A model generated the notes under the pieces. It did not search any database and had not been told where the DNA came from. It was given only the letters and a program-made list of their open reading frames with translations. 64,000 nucleotides of DNA, taken from NCBI GenBank assembly GCA_002359215.1, contig DEMN01000013.1, forward strand, positions 186,001 to 250,000. The letters are read 5' to 3'. Of this stretch, positions 26,950 through 35,170 are shown piece after piece. Position numbers and translations under genes: made by a program. How positions within the stretch are numbered: the stretch's first letter is position 1; each line of letters starts with the position of its first letter. The DNA comes from Flavobacteriales bacterium UBA2669 (GTDB taxonomy: Bacteria > Bacteroidota > Bacteroidia > Flavobacteriales_E > Vicingaceae).

Positions 26950-29487
26950 TTGAGTTTTAAGCATCTTATATATTTTTTTTTATTGTTGACAATTCCTGCT
27001 GTTGGAGTTTCGCAAACTGCAACCGTTTCGGGTAAGCTAAAAAATGCTAAGAACGAGCCGCTTGAAAATGCTTCTATATCAATAATCGGAAGTAGTAAAG
27101 GTGTTAAATCATCTCCTGACGGAAGTTACTCTCTAACTATTCCAGCCAATACCAATGTGACTATCGGTATTACTTATGTTGGCTTTAAAACCATAAAAAA
27201 ATCGTTTAACCTTGCTCCTAATCAGGTAGAAGAATATTCTCCAACAATGGAAATTAATGTGGTAAATATCGATGGTTTTGAAGTAAGTGAAGAAGGTAAT
27301 CGTTCTACCACGATGAAAAAAATAGACCCTAATTTACTCAACTCACTCGCCAATCCTTCAGGCTCTTTCGAAGCAATTTTAAAAACCTTTCCGGGAGTTA
27401 ATTCCAACAACGAATTGAGCTCTCAATACTCAGTAAGAGGTGGTAACTTTGATGAAAACTTAGTATATGTGAATGATATTGAAGTCTATCGTCCTTTTTT
27501 AATCCGCTCGGGACGACAAGAAGGGTTGAGCTTTATCAACTCCAACATGGTAGACAATGTATCATTTTCAGCAGGAGGTTTTGAAGCCAAATATGGTGAT
27601 AAAATGTCTTCGGTGCTTGATGTGCACTACAAAGAACCAGATGAGTTTGCCGGCTCAGGAACACTTAGTCTGCAAGGTGCCGAACTGCATATTGAAGGTG
27701 CCAGCAAAAACCACCGATTTACTCACATTACCGGAACCCGATTTAGAAGTAATCAATACGTATTACAAAGCTTAGATACGGATGGAGAATATCGCCCCAT
27801 TTTTATGGATATACAAACTTACCTAACTTATGATATCTCAGAAAAATGGGAAATTGGATTTTTAGGAAATATAGCACTCAACAGGTATAATTTTATTCCT
27901 CAAAACAGACAAACAGAGTTTGGAACAATAAACGAAGCCCTACAACTTTCCGTATTTTTTGATGGTCAGGAAATAGACCAATTCCAAACTTATTTTGGAG
28001 CAATTTCTAACACATTTAGACCTAAAGAAAACATTGAATTAAAATTTATTACCTCAGCCTTTAGCTCTTTAGAAGACGAATCTCTTGATATTGAAGGAGC
28101 TTACAGAATTAGTGAATTAGAAAGAGATTTGGGCAGCGACAATTTTGGTGAAGTTAAATTCGATAGAGGTGTTGGCACTTTTTTCGACCATGCCAGAAAC
28201 AGACTTGATGCAGCAGTGCTGAACTTAGAACACAAAGGGAAAATTGTAAAGCAACGCCACACCACTTTTTGGGGAGTTAAATACCAACGAGAAATGATTA
28301 CCGACAAATTAAGCGAATGGGCTTTTGTTGATTCTGCAGGATATTTCACTCCTCGTCCACAAGATTCTATAGGTTACACCAACCCTGCTGCTCAGGGCGA
28401 ACAATTGTTGGAACTTAGAGAAGTATTAAAAACAGATATTTCTTTAAATAGCAATAGATACAATGCCTATTTACAACGCTCGTGGCAATGGGAAAAAGAT
28501 ACTGTTGGCTATACTTTTACGCTCGGTGGCAGAGTAGCTTATTGGGATTTTAATAATGAATTTTTATTTAGCCCAAGGGCAGGATTTTCTATAAAACCTA
28601 ATTGGAAAAAAGATTTTCTCTTCAGACTTTCCGGAGGGGTTTATTATCAACCGCCTTTCTACAGAGAAATGAGAGATTTAGATGGAATTGTTAATCCTGA
28701 TATAAAGTCTCAAGCTTCTTACCAAGCAGTATTGGCTTCCGATTACAACTTTAAGGCATGGGAAAGACCTTTTAAATTAACCACTGAAGTGTATTACAAA
28801 CACATGAAAAACGTTATTCCTTATCAGATAGATAATGTTAGGATTCGCTATTTTGCTACCAATAATGCCAATGCTTATGCCACAGGTATAGATTTTAAAA
28901 TTAATGGTGAATTTGTGAAAGGAGTTGAATCTTGGTTCAGCATGTCGGTTATGAAAACTGCCGAAGATTTGGTAGATGACTTTTATTTTGTTGACATCAA
29001 TAGCGATGGCGAAGAAATTGTTTATGGTTATACTGAAAATGATACTCCCGTAGAAACCAAAAGAGTTGAACCCGGCTATATTCCTCGTCCTACGGACCAA
29101 CGCTTTAGCTTTAGCTTATTTTTTCAAGATTATATCCCAAAACTACCTAGTTTTAAAATGAATATTTCGTTGCATTACGCTACAGGATTACCTTTCGGTC
29201 CACCACAATCTAGAAACAGATATGAAGCAACTTTACGAATTCCTCCTTACCGAAGAGTTGATTTAGGTTTTTCTTACCATGCTAAATCTGCTGAAAAACA
29301 ACTGAAAGGCAAAAATCCTATCAACACTTTTAACAACATATGGGTAAGCTTAGAAGTATTCAATTTATTACAAATCAACAATGTAATTTCTTATGTTTGG
29401 ATAGAAGATGTTACCGGAAGAAATTATGCTGTACCTAATTTCCTAACTTCTCGTCAGTTAAACCTAAAAATTCATTTCGATTTTTAA
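26950..29487 (+). CDS. TonB-dependent receptor-type outer-membrane protein
   Basis: An 845-residue outer-membrane protein. It begins with a TTG codon that gives a signal peptide (MSFKHLIYFFLLLTIPAVGV); no upstream or nearby ATG would do so. A carboxypeptidase-regulatory domain (about 24-105, 'ATVSGKLKNAKNEPLENAS') is followed by a plug domain (about 125-225, 'SQYSVRGGNFDENLVYVND') and a beta-barrel to the C-terminus, which ends in 'LNLKIHFDF' with the terminal phenylalanine typical of barrels. The protein imports a ligand energised by TonB, or acts as a surface receptor; ligand unknown. No SusD-like partner follows, so it is not a standard polysaccharide-utilisation pair. The next gene begins 5 bases after the stop, suggesting an operon. 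Confidence 0.92.
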   Translation: MSFKHLIYFFLLLTIPAVGVSQTATVSGKLKNAKNEPLENASISIIGSSKGVKSSPDGSYSLTIPANTNVTIGITYVGFKTIKKSFNLAPNQVEEYSPTMEINVVNIDGFEVSEEGNRSTTMKKIDPNLLNSLANPSGSFEAILKTFPGVNSNNELSSQYSVRGGNFDENLVYVNDIEVYRPFLIRSGRQEGLSFINSNMVDNVSFSAGGFEAKYGDKMSSVLDVHYKEPDEFAGSGTLSLQGAELHIEGASKNHRFTHITGTRFRSNQYVLQSLDTDGEYRPIFMDIQTYLTYDISEKWEIGFLGNIALNRYNFIPQNRQTEFGTINEALQLSVFFDGQEIDQFQTYFGAISNTFRPKENIELKFITSAFSSLEDESLDIEGAYRISELERDLGSDNFGEVKFDRGVGTFFDHARNRLDAAVLNLEHKGKIVKQRHTTFWGVKYQREMITDKLSEWAFVDSAGYFTPRPQDSIGYTNPAAQGEQLLELREVLKTDISLNSNRYNAYLQRSWQWEKDTVGYTFTLGGRVAYWDFNNEFLFSPRAGFSIKPNWKKDFLFRLSGGVYYQPPFYREMRDLDGIVNPDIKSQASYQAVLASDYNFKAWERPFKLTTEVYYKHMKNVIPYQIDNVRIRYFATNNANAYATGIDFKINGEFVKGVESWFSMSVMKTAEDLVDDFYFVDINSDGEEIVYGYTENDTPVETKRVEPGYIPRPTDQRFSFSLFFQDYIPKLPSFKMNISLHYATGLPFGPPQSRNRYEATLRIPPYRRVDLGFSYHAKSAEKQLKGKNPINTFNNIWVSLEVFNLLQINNVISYVWIEDVTGRNYAVPNFLTSRQLNLKIHFDF

Positions 29488-29492
29488 TTTTT

Positions 29493-30047
29493 ATGAGCGA
29501 CAATTTTTTTCCAATAATTGTAAATGAAAAATTAGCCGAAACAGGAATTAATAATAAATTTTTTCTGTTTTTATTTCGTGCTACCCGAATTCCTCCGCAT
29601 ATCGGACTTATTTTTAATGGTAAAGTATATGATATTACTTTGGTTGGTCCCAACTTAGGAACTGATGCTGTTACTTTTATTTCTACGGTAAAGAAAAAAT
29701 ATACCAAAACCTTATTTATAGAGCTAAACAAACCCAATTTTTCAGCAACTGAAATTGAAGCCACCTTATTGGAAGCCATGAAAAAATTCAATAATGTTTC
29801 TCAAGAAAACAGTTGCCTCTCTCCTATCAAAACAGCTTTTAAACAGCTTTTTGATATACAAATGGATGAAGTAAATTATATTTTTGATTTAATTCCGCTA
29901 CTCTATCAAAAAAATATTGTTCAGCACATTTTTCATTTAAATTTAGAAAGAAACCTTCAAGAAAATACCTTTTATTTGCAAACCTATAATCAAAATGATA
30001 TACAACAATCTATAAAAGCATTAAACAGAGTAAATGGGATATGTTAG
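29493..30047 (+). CDS. Hypothetical protein (184 aa) with a possible permuted papain-like His/Cys layout
   Basis: I do not recognise this protein with certainty. It is 184 residues with no signal peptide or membrane helix. Two features stand out: 'PPHIGLIFNGKVYDITL' with a histidine at the start of a predicted strand, and 'ENSCLSPIKTAFKQLF' with a cysteine at the start of a predicted helix. This His-strand then Cys-helix order is that of circularly permuted papain-like (NlpC/P60, LRAT) folds. The similarity is by eye only. It follows the receptor gene by 5 bases and overlaps the GNAT gene by 7 bases, so the three are probably translated from one transcript. Confidence 0.75.
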   Translation: MSDNFFPIIVNEKLAETGINNKFFLFLFRATRIPPHIGLIFNGKVYDITLVGPNLGTDAVTFISTVKKKYTKTLFIELNKPNFSATEIEATLLEAMKKFNNVSQENSCLSPIKTAFKQLFDIQMDEVNYIFDLIPLLYQKNIVQHIFHLNLERNLQENTFYLQTYNQNDIQQSIKALNRVNGIC

Positions 30048-30550
30048 TTGGTAAAAAAATATTTCTGCGTGCTGTACTTCCAATAGATGTAGAAAAATTG
30101 TTGGAATGGGAAAATGATACTGAAAATTGGGAAGTTAGCAGTACTGAAACCATGTTTACCAGAGAAGAAATAGTTTTTTTTGTAGCTTCCAAACAGCAAA
30201 TAGAAACCCACGGGCAAACTCGATTTATGATTTGTTTAGAAACAGAAGAAAACACTATTGGCTGTATAGATTTGTTTGATTTTAATGCTGAAGAAAAAAA
30301 AATTGGCGTAGGCATACTTATAGGAGAAAAGCAACACAGAAGGAAAGGATACGCAAAAGAAGCATTGTGTTTATTAAGCAATTTTTGTTTCAACAAATTG
30401 GCTATTTCAACCATTTTTTCAGAAATTTTAGAAAGTAACACCTCTAGCATTCGCTTATTTGAAAGTTGTGGATTTGTTTTTAAGAAAACCAACCTACGCA
30501 ACGGAAAAACAATGAGGTATTATGAATTGAATCCTTCAACTGAAAATTGA
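30041..30550 (+). CDS. GNAT-family N-acetyltransferase
   Basis: A 169-residue GNAT enzyme. The opening 'KKIFLRAVLPIDVEKLLEWENDTENW' is typical of the RimJ/SpeG-like branch. The acetyl-CoA-binding motif A is 'GVGILIGEKQHRRKGYAKEAL', with the Q-x-x-x-G-x-A loop, and 'LESNTSSIRLFESCGF' is the usual C-terminal helix-strand. The substrate may be an amino-acid or protein N-terminus; it cannot be fixed from sequence. The gene overlaps the end of the 184-residue gene by 7 bases, implying translational coupling. slyD downstream has its own promoter. Confidence 0.92.
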   Translation: MLVGKKIFLRAVLPIDVEKLLEWENDTENWEVSSTETMFTREEIVFFVASKQQIETHGQTRFMICLETEENTIGCIDLFDFNAEEKKIGVGILIGEKQHRRKGYAKEALCLLSNFCFNKLAISTIFSEILESNTSSIRLFESCGFVFKKTNLRNGKTMRYYELNPSTEN

Positions 30551-30598
30551 GCATAAACAAAAATTTAATTCCTTAAAAAGTGGGTTTCCCACCTAAAA

Positions 30599-30630
30599 TT
30601 TGGTCACCCAAATTATTAGGAGTAACTTTG
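30599..30630 (+). promoter_or_regulatory. Candidate slyD promoter (TTTG, 20-base spacer, TAACTTTG)
   Basis: A TTTG at 30599-30602 and a TAACTTTG at 30623-30630 with a 20-base spacer match the Bacteroidota promoter form. The box ends 24 bases before the slyD ATG. This is one of the two best promoter matches in the window. Confidence 0.72.
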
Positions 30631-30654
30631 TATAAATCAAAAAAATAAAATTTA

Positions 30655-31131
30655 ATGAGTACAAACAAAGTAATTGCAGTTTCTTATAACTTATATAGAG
30701 GTTCTGCAGAAGGCGAGTTAATCGAATCGACAGAAGGTAAAGAACCTTTAAAATTTTTATCGGGTGCAGGTCAAATGATTCCTGATTTTGAAAATAATAT
30801 CGTAAATCTTAAAGAAGGAGATGAGTTTTCTTTCGGAATTAAAGCAGAAAATGCTTATGGTTCAAGAACAGATGAAGCTATTATTGAGTTACCTCAAGAT
30901 ATCTTTAAAAAAGACGGACAATTAGTTCCTGAAGTAGTTGTAGATAACGTTTTACCACTACAAGATCAAAATGGAAATGTAGTTCCTGCAAAAGTAGTAT
31001 CTATTAATGATGCAACTATTACAGTTGATGTTAATCATCCATTGGCAGACCAAGATTTACATTTTACTGGTAAAGTAATTGAAACGAGAGTAGCTACAGC
31101 TGAAGAGCTTGATCACGGACATGCTCACTAA
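30655..31131 (+). CDS. slyD: FKBP-type peptidyl-prolyl isomerase, SlyD-like
   Basis: SlyD combines proline isomerase and chaperone activities in the cytosol and, in many bacteria, helps metal delivery. The 158-residue protein has the FKBP opening 'YNLYRGSAEGELIEST', the 'PLKFLSGAGQMIPDFE' loop and the inserted-flap (IF) domain around 75-125. 'VDVNHPLADQDLHFTG' is a SlyD hallmark. The tail 'EELDHGHAH' keeps three histidines, a short version of the metal-binding tail of E. coli SlyD. A strong promoter precedes it and a bidirectional terminator follows at 31154, so it is a single-gene transcript. Confidence 0.95.
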   Translation: MSTNKVIAVSYNLYRGSAEGELIESTEGKEPLKFLSGAGQMIPDFENNIVNLKEGDEFSFGIKAENAYGSRTDEAIIELPQDIFKKDGQLVPEVVVDNVLPLQDQNGNVVPAKVVSINDATITVDVNHPLADQDLHFTGKVIETRVATAEELDHGHAH

Positions 31132-31153
31132 TTCAAACAAAACAACAAGTAAC

Positions 31154-31189
31154 AAAAAAGCAACTAAAAAATTTTAGTTGCTTTTTTTT
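31154..31189. terminator. Bidirectional terminator between slyD and the gene at 31188
   Basis: A 15-base stem (31155-31169 with 31172-31186) with A-run and T-run flanks serves both convergent genes. The stop codon of the minus-strand gene lies in its T-run. Confidence 0.9.
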
Positions 31190-32054
31190 ATTTCAATGGG
31201 TCATTCCAGTTTTTATCTTTCGCTGATTTATCCAGTTGGATTTTCACATCTTTTTCATACGTCCATTTATTTTTATTAAGAGTTAACGCATCAAAAGTAT
31301 CTAATGCCGGACCATAATATTCGTAAATTCCTTTCACCCTTGAACTAGACGGAACCAAAAAATCGAAAATAATTTGCTGTTGTTTTGGATGGTATTTCAA
31401 CGACATGCTAGCATTTTTTGAATATTCGAAAATTACCCTGCGTTGTGTTCTTTTTTCCATTTTAAAAATAGGAGCTCCCAACTTAATATTTCCTTTATTA
31501 TCCACCACAATTACATCTATCACTTTTTTGTTGGTCATTAAATTATTTCCATCCCAACCCAAAACAGTATAATAGTCCTCCCCTATTTTCTTATCATGAA
31601 TAATTTCATAATACAAAGCTCCAAACCATGTATTAGGTGTAAATGTTTTCGTTTCTAACTTATCTAATTCCGCAGATTTATCTACTAACTCAGTAACTAT
31701 CACCTTTTCATCGGCTGTTTTAAACTGAGTAAAGGCAAAGTAAGTGTAAGTGCCATCTGTATGCGGTAACGTCCAGTTGTAAATTTTTAGTTGATGAGCT
31801 TTTAACACACTAATTTTCTCTACTTTACTAAAGTCCGCATCAAACGAAGCATTGTTGGTTAACACTTCCTCTAAAACAGCTTTAAATTTGGTATTAGCCG
31901 CTGCTTTTTGTTCGTCCGTACTGCTTTCTATAATTTCTTTACCATATTTATTTAGTGAATCTATTTCACTACTAAATAAACCGGGCAACTCTTGTGTTAC
32001 TCCTAAAAACGGAAGTAATACAATTAGTAAAGTAAGTTTAATGTTATTTATCAT
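31188..32054 (-). CDS. Exported hypothetical protein (288 aa)
   Basis: A 288-residue exported protein with a signal peptide (MINNIKLTLLIVLLPFLGVTQ). I do not recognise a named domain. The body is alpha/beta with 'HQLKIYNWTLPHTDGTYTYFAFTQF', 'WFGALYYEIIHD', 'GEDYYTVLGWDGNNLM' and 'KVIDVIVVDNKGNIKLG', a pattern that recurs in conserved Bacteroidota secreted proteins without known function. No T9SS C-terminal domain, so it is probably periplasmic. It is a single-gene unit, bounded by terminators on both sides (31154 and 32066). Confidence 0.8.
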   Translation of the reverse strand: MINNIKLTLLIVLLPFLGVTQELPGLFSSEIDSLNKYGKEIIESSTDEQKAAANTKFKAVLEEVLTNNASFDADFSKVEKISVLKAHQLKIYNWTLPHTDGTYTYFAFTQFKTADEKVIVTELVDKSAELDKLETKTFTPNTWFGALYYEIIHDKKIGEDYYTVLGWDGNNLMTNKKVIDVIVVDNKGNIKLGAPIFKMEKRTQRRVIFEYSKNASMSLKYHPKQQQIIFDFLVPSSSRVKGIYEYYGPALDTFDALTLNKNKWTYEKDVKIQLDKSAKDKNWNDPLK

Positions 32055-32065
32055 GATATAAAATT

Positions 32066-32103
32066 AAAAACCGTGCATAACTTCTCAACTATACACGGTT
32101 TTT
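32066..32103 (-). terminator. Terminator after the ferredoxin gene
   Basis: Ten-base arms (32066-32075 and 32094-32103) pair, with three more pairs beyond a mismatch. Read on the minus strand the hairpin ends in a T-run, 28 bases after the ferredoxin stop. Confidence 0.8.
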
Positions 32104-32131
32104 ATTTACCAATATTGTTCCACTTACAATT

Positions 32132-32479
32132 TTATAAGTGTAATCTGTCTTTTTTCGCTAACAATTCCTCTTCCGTTTCTCTAACATCTTCATCATCCAC
32201 ACAACAATCAACCGGACAAACTGCAGCACATTGAGGCTCATCATGGAAACCTTTACACTCTGTACATTTATCAGGTACAATGTAATAAAAATCCAAACTA
32301 ACCGGTTCTTGAGCTTCATCAGCATTTACAGAGCTTCCGCTCATTAGCTGATAATCCCCTTTCACTTCAGTTCCATCACTTACTCTCCATTCATCACCAC
32401 CTTCATAAATTGCATTGTTAGGACACTCTGGTTCACAAGCCCCACAATTAATACATTCGTCTGTTATTATAATTGCCAT
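32132..32479 (-). CDS. Dicluster 4Fe-4S ferredoxin
   Basis: A 115-residue cytosolic ferredoxin. The first cluster motif is 'CINCGACEPECP' (C-x2-C-x2-C-x3-C-P), and the second half holds 'CTECKGFHDEPQCAAVCPVDC', a motif with the longer C-x2-C-x8-C-x3-C spacing of Allochromatium-type ferredoxins. It transfers electrons to an unknown partner. It is divergently transcribed from the LuxC-like acyl-CoA reductase, with 53 bases between the starts. I believe the two genes are neighbours in other Bacteroidota, but that is from memory and uncertain. A -7 box TATATTTG lies 34 bases upstream on the minus strand. Confidence 0.95.
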   Translation of the reverse strand: MAIIITDECINCGACEPECPNNAIYEGGDEWRVSDGTEVKGDYQLMSGSSVNADEAQEPVSLDFYYIVPDKCTECKGFHDEPQCAAVCPVDCCVDDEDVRETEEELLAKKDRLHL

Positions 32480-32521
32480 TTGTTATCAATTTTTATGTTC
32501 GTAATTTCGCATGCAAATATA
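32479..32521. promoter_or_regulatory. Overlapping divergent promoters of ferredoxin and acyl-CoA reductase
   Basis: On plus, TTTG (32479-32482), 19 bases, then TAATTTCG (32502-32509) drive the reductase with a leader of about 20 bases. On minus, TATATTTG (32514-32521) drives the ferredoxin. The two boxes are 4 bases apart, so polymerases cannot occupy both at once. A -33 element for the minus promoter is not evident. Confidence 0.62.
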
Positions 32522-32532
32522 CGCAAACTTAT

Positions 32533-33597
32533 ATGAATTTGGATACTAGAATTGCTGCTTTTATTGTTTTAGGGAAATTCCTCAAGCAATTTCATTCACT
32601 AGAAAAAACCTCAGAAAATCAGTCGCTTAACAAAATATTCTTTGATGATTTTAATGATTTAATTTTAAGACAAAAAAGTTTAAACGGTTGGTTTACAGAA
32701 GAAAATGTCAGAAATGCTATTGGCGAAATTGCTGCTATGCTTAAGGCAGATGAATTAAAAAAATGGCTTGATACCTACTCCATTCCTGATGAAAATAATA
32801 GAAAAATTGGAGTAATAATGGCAGGAAATATTCCTTTGGTGGGTTTTCACGATTTTTTGAGTGTACTAATTTCCGGAAATGTTTTTATCGGGAAATGTGC
32901 TTCATCAGATAATACCTTAATTAAAAAAATTGCAGATGTTTTAATACACATCGACCCGGAATTTAAAGAGCGAATAATCTTTACGGAACAATTTAATAAA
33001 AACACTCCTGCTGATGCTTTTATAGCTACAGGAAGCAATAACTCTGCTCGTTATTTTGAATATTATTTCGGAAAATATCCATCTATTATCAGAAAAAACA
33101 GAAATAGTATAGCCATAATTAACGGAAAAGAAAGTAAAGAAGAATTGGCTGAATTAGGGAAAGATATTTTTAATTATTTTGGATTGGGTTGCCGAAATGT
33201 TTCTAAGCTGTACGTTCCTAAAAATTATGACTTCACTCCATTTTTTGAAGCTATTTTTAACTTTCAGGAAGTGGTAAATAATAACAAATATGCCAATAAT
33301 TACGATTACCACAAAGCCATCTATTTGCTAAATAGTGAACAACTTTTAGATAATAATTTTGTACTACTCAAAGAAGACAACAGTTTAAGCTCTCCGGTTG
33401 GAGTAATTTTCTACGAATATTATGATTCAATAGCCCAATTAGAAAAAGAAATACAAGCAAAATTAGAAGAAATACAATGTGTAGTTAGTCAAACAAAATT
33501 TACTTTTAAAACAGTTAATTTTGGAGCAGCTCAATCACCTCAACTATGCGATTATGCTGATGGTGTTGACACTATGGCTTTTTTAAATCAATTATAA
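32533..33597 (+). CDS. LuxC-like acyl-CoA reductase
   Basis: A protein of about 354 residues of the acyl-CoA reductase (LuxC) family, which reduces fatty acyl-CoA to aldehyde with NADPH. Visible landmarks are 'RKIGVIMAGNIPLVGFHDFL', 'KCASSDNTLIKKIADVLI', 'FIATGSNNSARYFEYYFG', 'SIAIINGKESKEELAELG' and 'YFGLGCRNVSKLYVP', with the likely catalytic cysteine at residue 220. I place the start at the ATG at 32533. The longer frame from 32473 would overlap the ferredoxin start and place the promoter box inside the gene. The product may feed lipid or aldehyde metabolism; no luciferase genes are present. rlmD-like follows 9 bases later. Confidence 0.87.
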   Translation: MNLDTRIAAFIVLGKFLKQFHSLEKTSENQSLNKIFFDDFNDLILRQKSLNGWFTEENVRNAIGEIAAMLKADELKKWLDTYSIPDENNRKIGVIMAGNIPLVGFHDFLSVLISGNVFIGKCASSDNTLIKKIADVLIHIDPEFKERIIFTEQFNKNTPADAFIATGSNNSARYFEYYFGKYPSIIRKNRNSIAIINGKESKEELAELGKDIFNYFGLGCRNVSKLYVPKNYDFTPFFEAIFNFQEVVNNNKYANNYDYHKAIYLLNSEQLLDNNFVLLKEDNSLSSPVGVIFYEYYDSIAQLEKEIQAKLEEIQCVVSQTKFTFKTVNFGAAQSPQLCDYADGVDTMAFLNQL

Positions 33598-33606
33598 AAT
33601 AGTAAA

Positions 33607-35037
33607 ATGGAAAGTATTAAAAGAAATCAGCTAATTGATTTAGAGATAACTGCGGTAGCTTTTGGCGGAAAAGGAATTGCTAAAATAGCTACAGAAAAAG
33701 GCGATTATGTGTTGTTTGTTCCCAACACCATTAAAGGACAAAAAGTACGTGCTCGTGTGGTAAAAAGAAAAAGCAGTTTTGCAGAGTGTAAATTGGTAGA
33801 GGTATTAGAAAAATCTCCCGATGAAGTTGTACTTCCTTATCAAGCTATTTCGGGAGCTCCTTATGCAACCTTGCCTATTGAAATTCAACACAAAAACAAG
33901 CAAGAGCAAGTTTTTGATATCTATAAAAAATTGGCCAAACTGCCTAATGTAGAAGAGTTGTTTGATGAATATATTGGCTCCCCAGAAAATTGGCATTACC
34001 GAAACAAAATGGAATACTCTTTCAGTGCCATAGGTTTTGACGTAGAAAAACAAGAAGAGTTTGACGGTTTTGCTTTAGGTTTCAAAAAAAGAGGTACTTG
34101 GTGGATAGTTGAAAATTTAGAAAAAGACAGCGGACTTTTTGATGCTGAATTTGAAAATAAACTTAGAGAAATTCGACTATTTTGTGAAAAATCGGGTTTG
34201 CCCGCTTGGCATCCACCTAAAAAAGAAGGTTTTTTCAGGTTTTTAGTTGTTCGAAAAAGTTACCAAACAGGTAAATTACTTATTAAGCTAGTTACTTCTA
34301 GCGATGGCTTAGATAAGTTTGATTTTGATGATTTTGTAGTGTTGTTAAACCAACTTTTCTCTGATAGAATTGAAGGGATTATACATACTACCAATGATGA
34401 TATTGGCGATAATGCTCAATCTCGTTTAGGAACCGAAACCTTACTTTATGGTAACAGTGTAATTACAGAATCCTTACTGGGTTTATCTTTTGAAGTGAGC
34501 ATGCAAAGCTTCTTCCAAACTAATCCAAAATGTGCCGAATTACTTTACCAAAAAGCAGTAAGTTATGCTGTTGAAGGCAAAGCCGATTTTAAGGATAAAA
34601 CCATCATGGATTTATTTTGCGGAACAGGAACTATTGGTCAGATTATGGCAGCAAAAACCAATGCTAAAGTAATAGGTGTTGATATTGTTGCTGAAGCCAT
34701 TGAAAATGCCAAAGAAAATGCTGCTAAAAACAACGTAACTAACGTTTCTTTTTATGCTGCCGATGTCAATAAATTTTTATTTGATTATCCCGAATACACA
34801 GGAAAAATAGATACTATAATTTTAGACCCTCCAAGAGCAGGAATTGCAAAAAAAGCCTTACAGAAAGTATTAGAATTAGGAGCTAATCGCATCGTTTATG
34901 TAAGCTGCAATCCGGCTACACAAGCCAGAGATATTTTAGATATTAAAGAGAAAGGTTATAAATTGAAAAAATTCAGTTTAGTAGATCAATTTCCACATAC
35001 TGCTCATATAGAATCTGTGGCGTTGTTTAGTTTGTAA
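33607..35037 (+). CDS. RlmD-like 23S rRNA uracil-C5-methyltransferase lacking the iron-sulfur cysteines
   Basis: A 476-residue SAM-dependent RNA methyltransferase of the RumA/TrmA type. An N-terminal TRAM domain (about 5-65) is followed by the linker, then a catalytic domain with 'MDLFCGTGTIGQIMA' (SAM loop), 'VIGVDIVAEAIENAKENA', 'ILDPPRAGIAKKAL' and 'YVSCNPATQARD' with catalytic Cys 434. RlmD binds a 4Fe-4S cluster through a C-x5-C-x2-C motif near residue 80. Here the matching segment reads 'LPYQAISGAPYATLPIEIQ' and has no cysteine. The target (U1939 or another uridine of 23S rRNA) is therefore uncertain, though class and chemistry are clear. Confidence 0.93.
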   Translation: MESIKRNQLIDLEITAVAFGGKGIAKIATEKGDYVLFVPNTIKGQKVRARVVKRKSSFAECKLVEVLEKSPDEVVLPYQAISGAPYATLPIEIQHKNKQEQVFDIYKKLAKLPNVEELFDEYIGSPENWHYRNKMEYSFSAIGFDVEKQEEFDGFALGFKKRGTWWIVENLEKDSGLFDAEFENKLREIRLFCEKSGLPAWHPPKKEGFFRFLVVRKSYQTGKLLIKLVTSSDGLDKFDFDDFVVLLNQLFSDRIEGIIHTTNDDIGDNAQSRLGTETLLYGNSVITESLLGLSFEVSMQSFFQTNPKCAELLYQKAVSYAVEGKADFKDKTIMDLFCGTGTIGQIMAAKTNAKVIGVDIVAEAIENAKENAAKNNVTNVSFYAADVNKFLFDYPEYTGKIDTIILDPPRAGIAKKALQKVLELGANRIVYVSCNPATQARDILDIKEKGYKLKKFSLVDQFPHTAHIESVALFSL

Positions 35038-35152
35038 GACTATTAATAATACAATATTTACTATTCTAACAAACAGGTACAAAGAAGAATACAACAATCC
35101 AAAGTAGAGATGTACAAGTATTTAATGATATTTCAATAACTAATTTTTAATG

Positions 35153-35160
35153 TATATTTG
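35153..35160 (+). promoter_or_regulatory. Candidate -7 box of the T9SS type B protein gene
   Basis: TATATTTG lies 10 bases before the ATG at 35171. Because it overlaps the longer open frame's first codons (from 35150), it argues for the downstream start. No -33 TTG is seen. Confidence 0.4.
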
Positions 35161-35170
35161 CTTCATTTTC

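Noticed and set aside
29435..29791. Minus-strand 118-residue frame opposite the 184-residue gene
   Set aside because: The plus frame is coupled to both neighbours and its codon use is typical; the opposite frame is a shadow.
32473..32532. Longer start for the acyl-CoA reductase
   Set aside because: It overlaps the ferredoxin start and includes the predicted promoter; its residues (MPFVINFYVRNFACK) do not fit the family.
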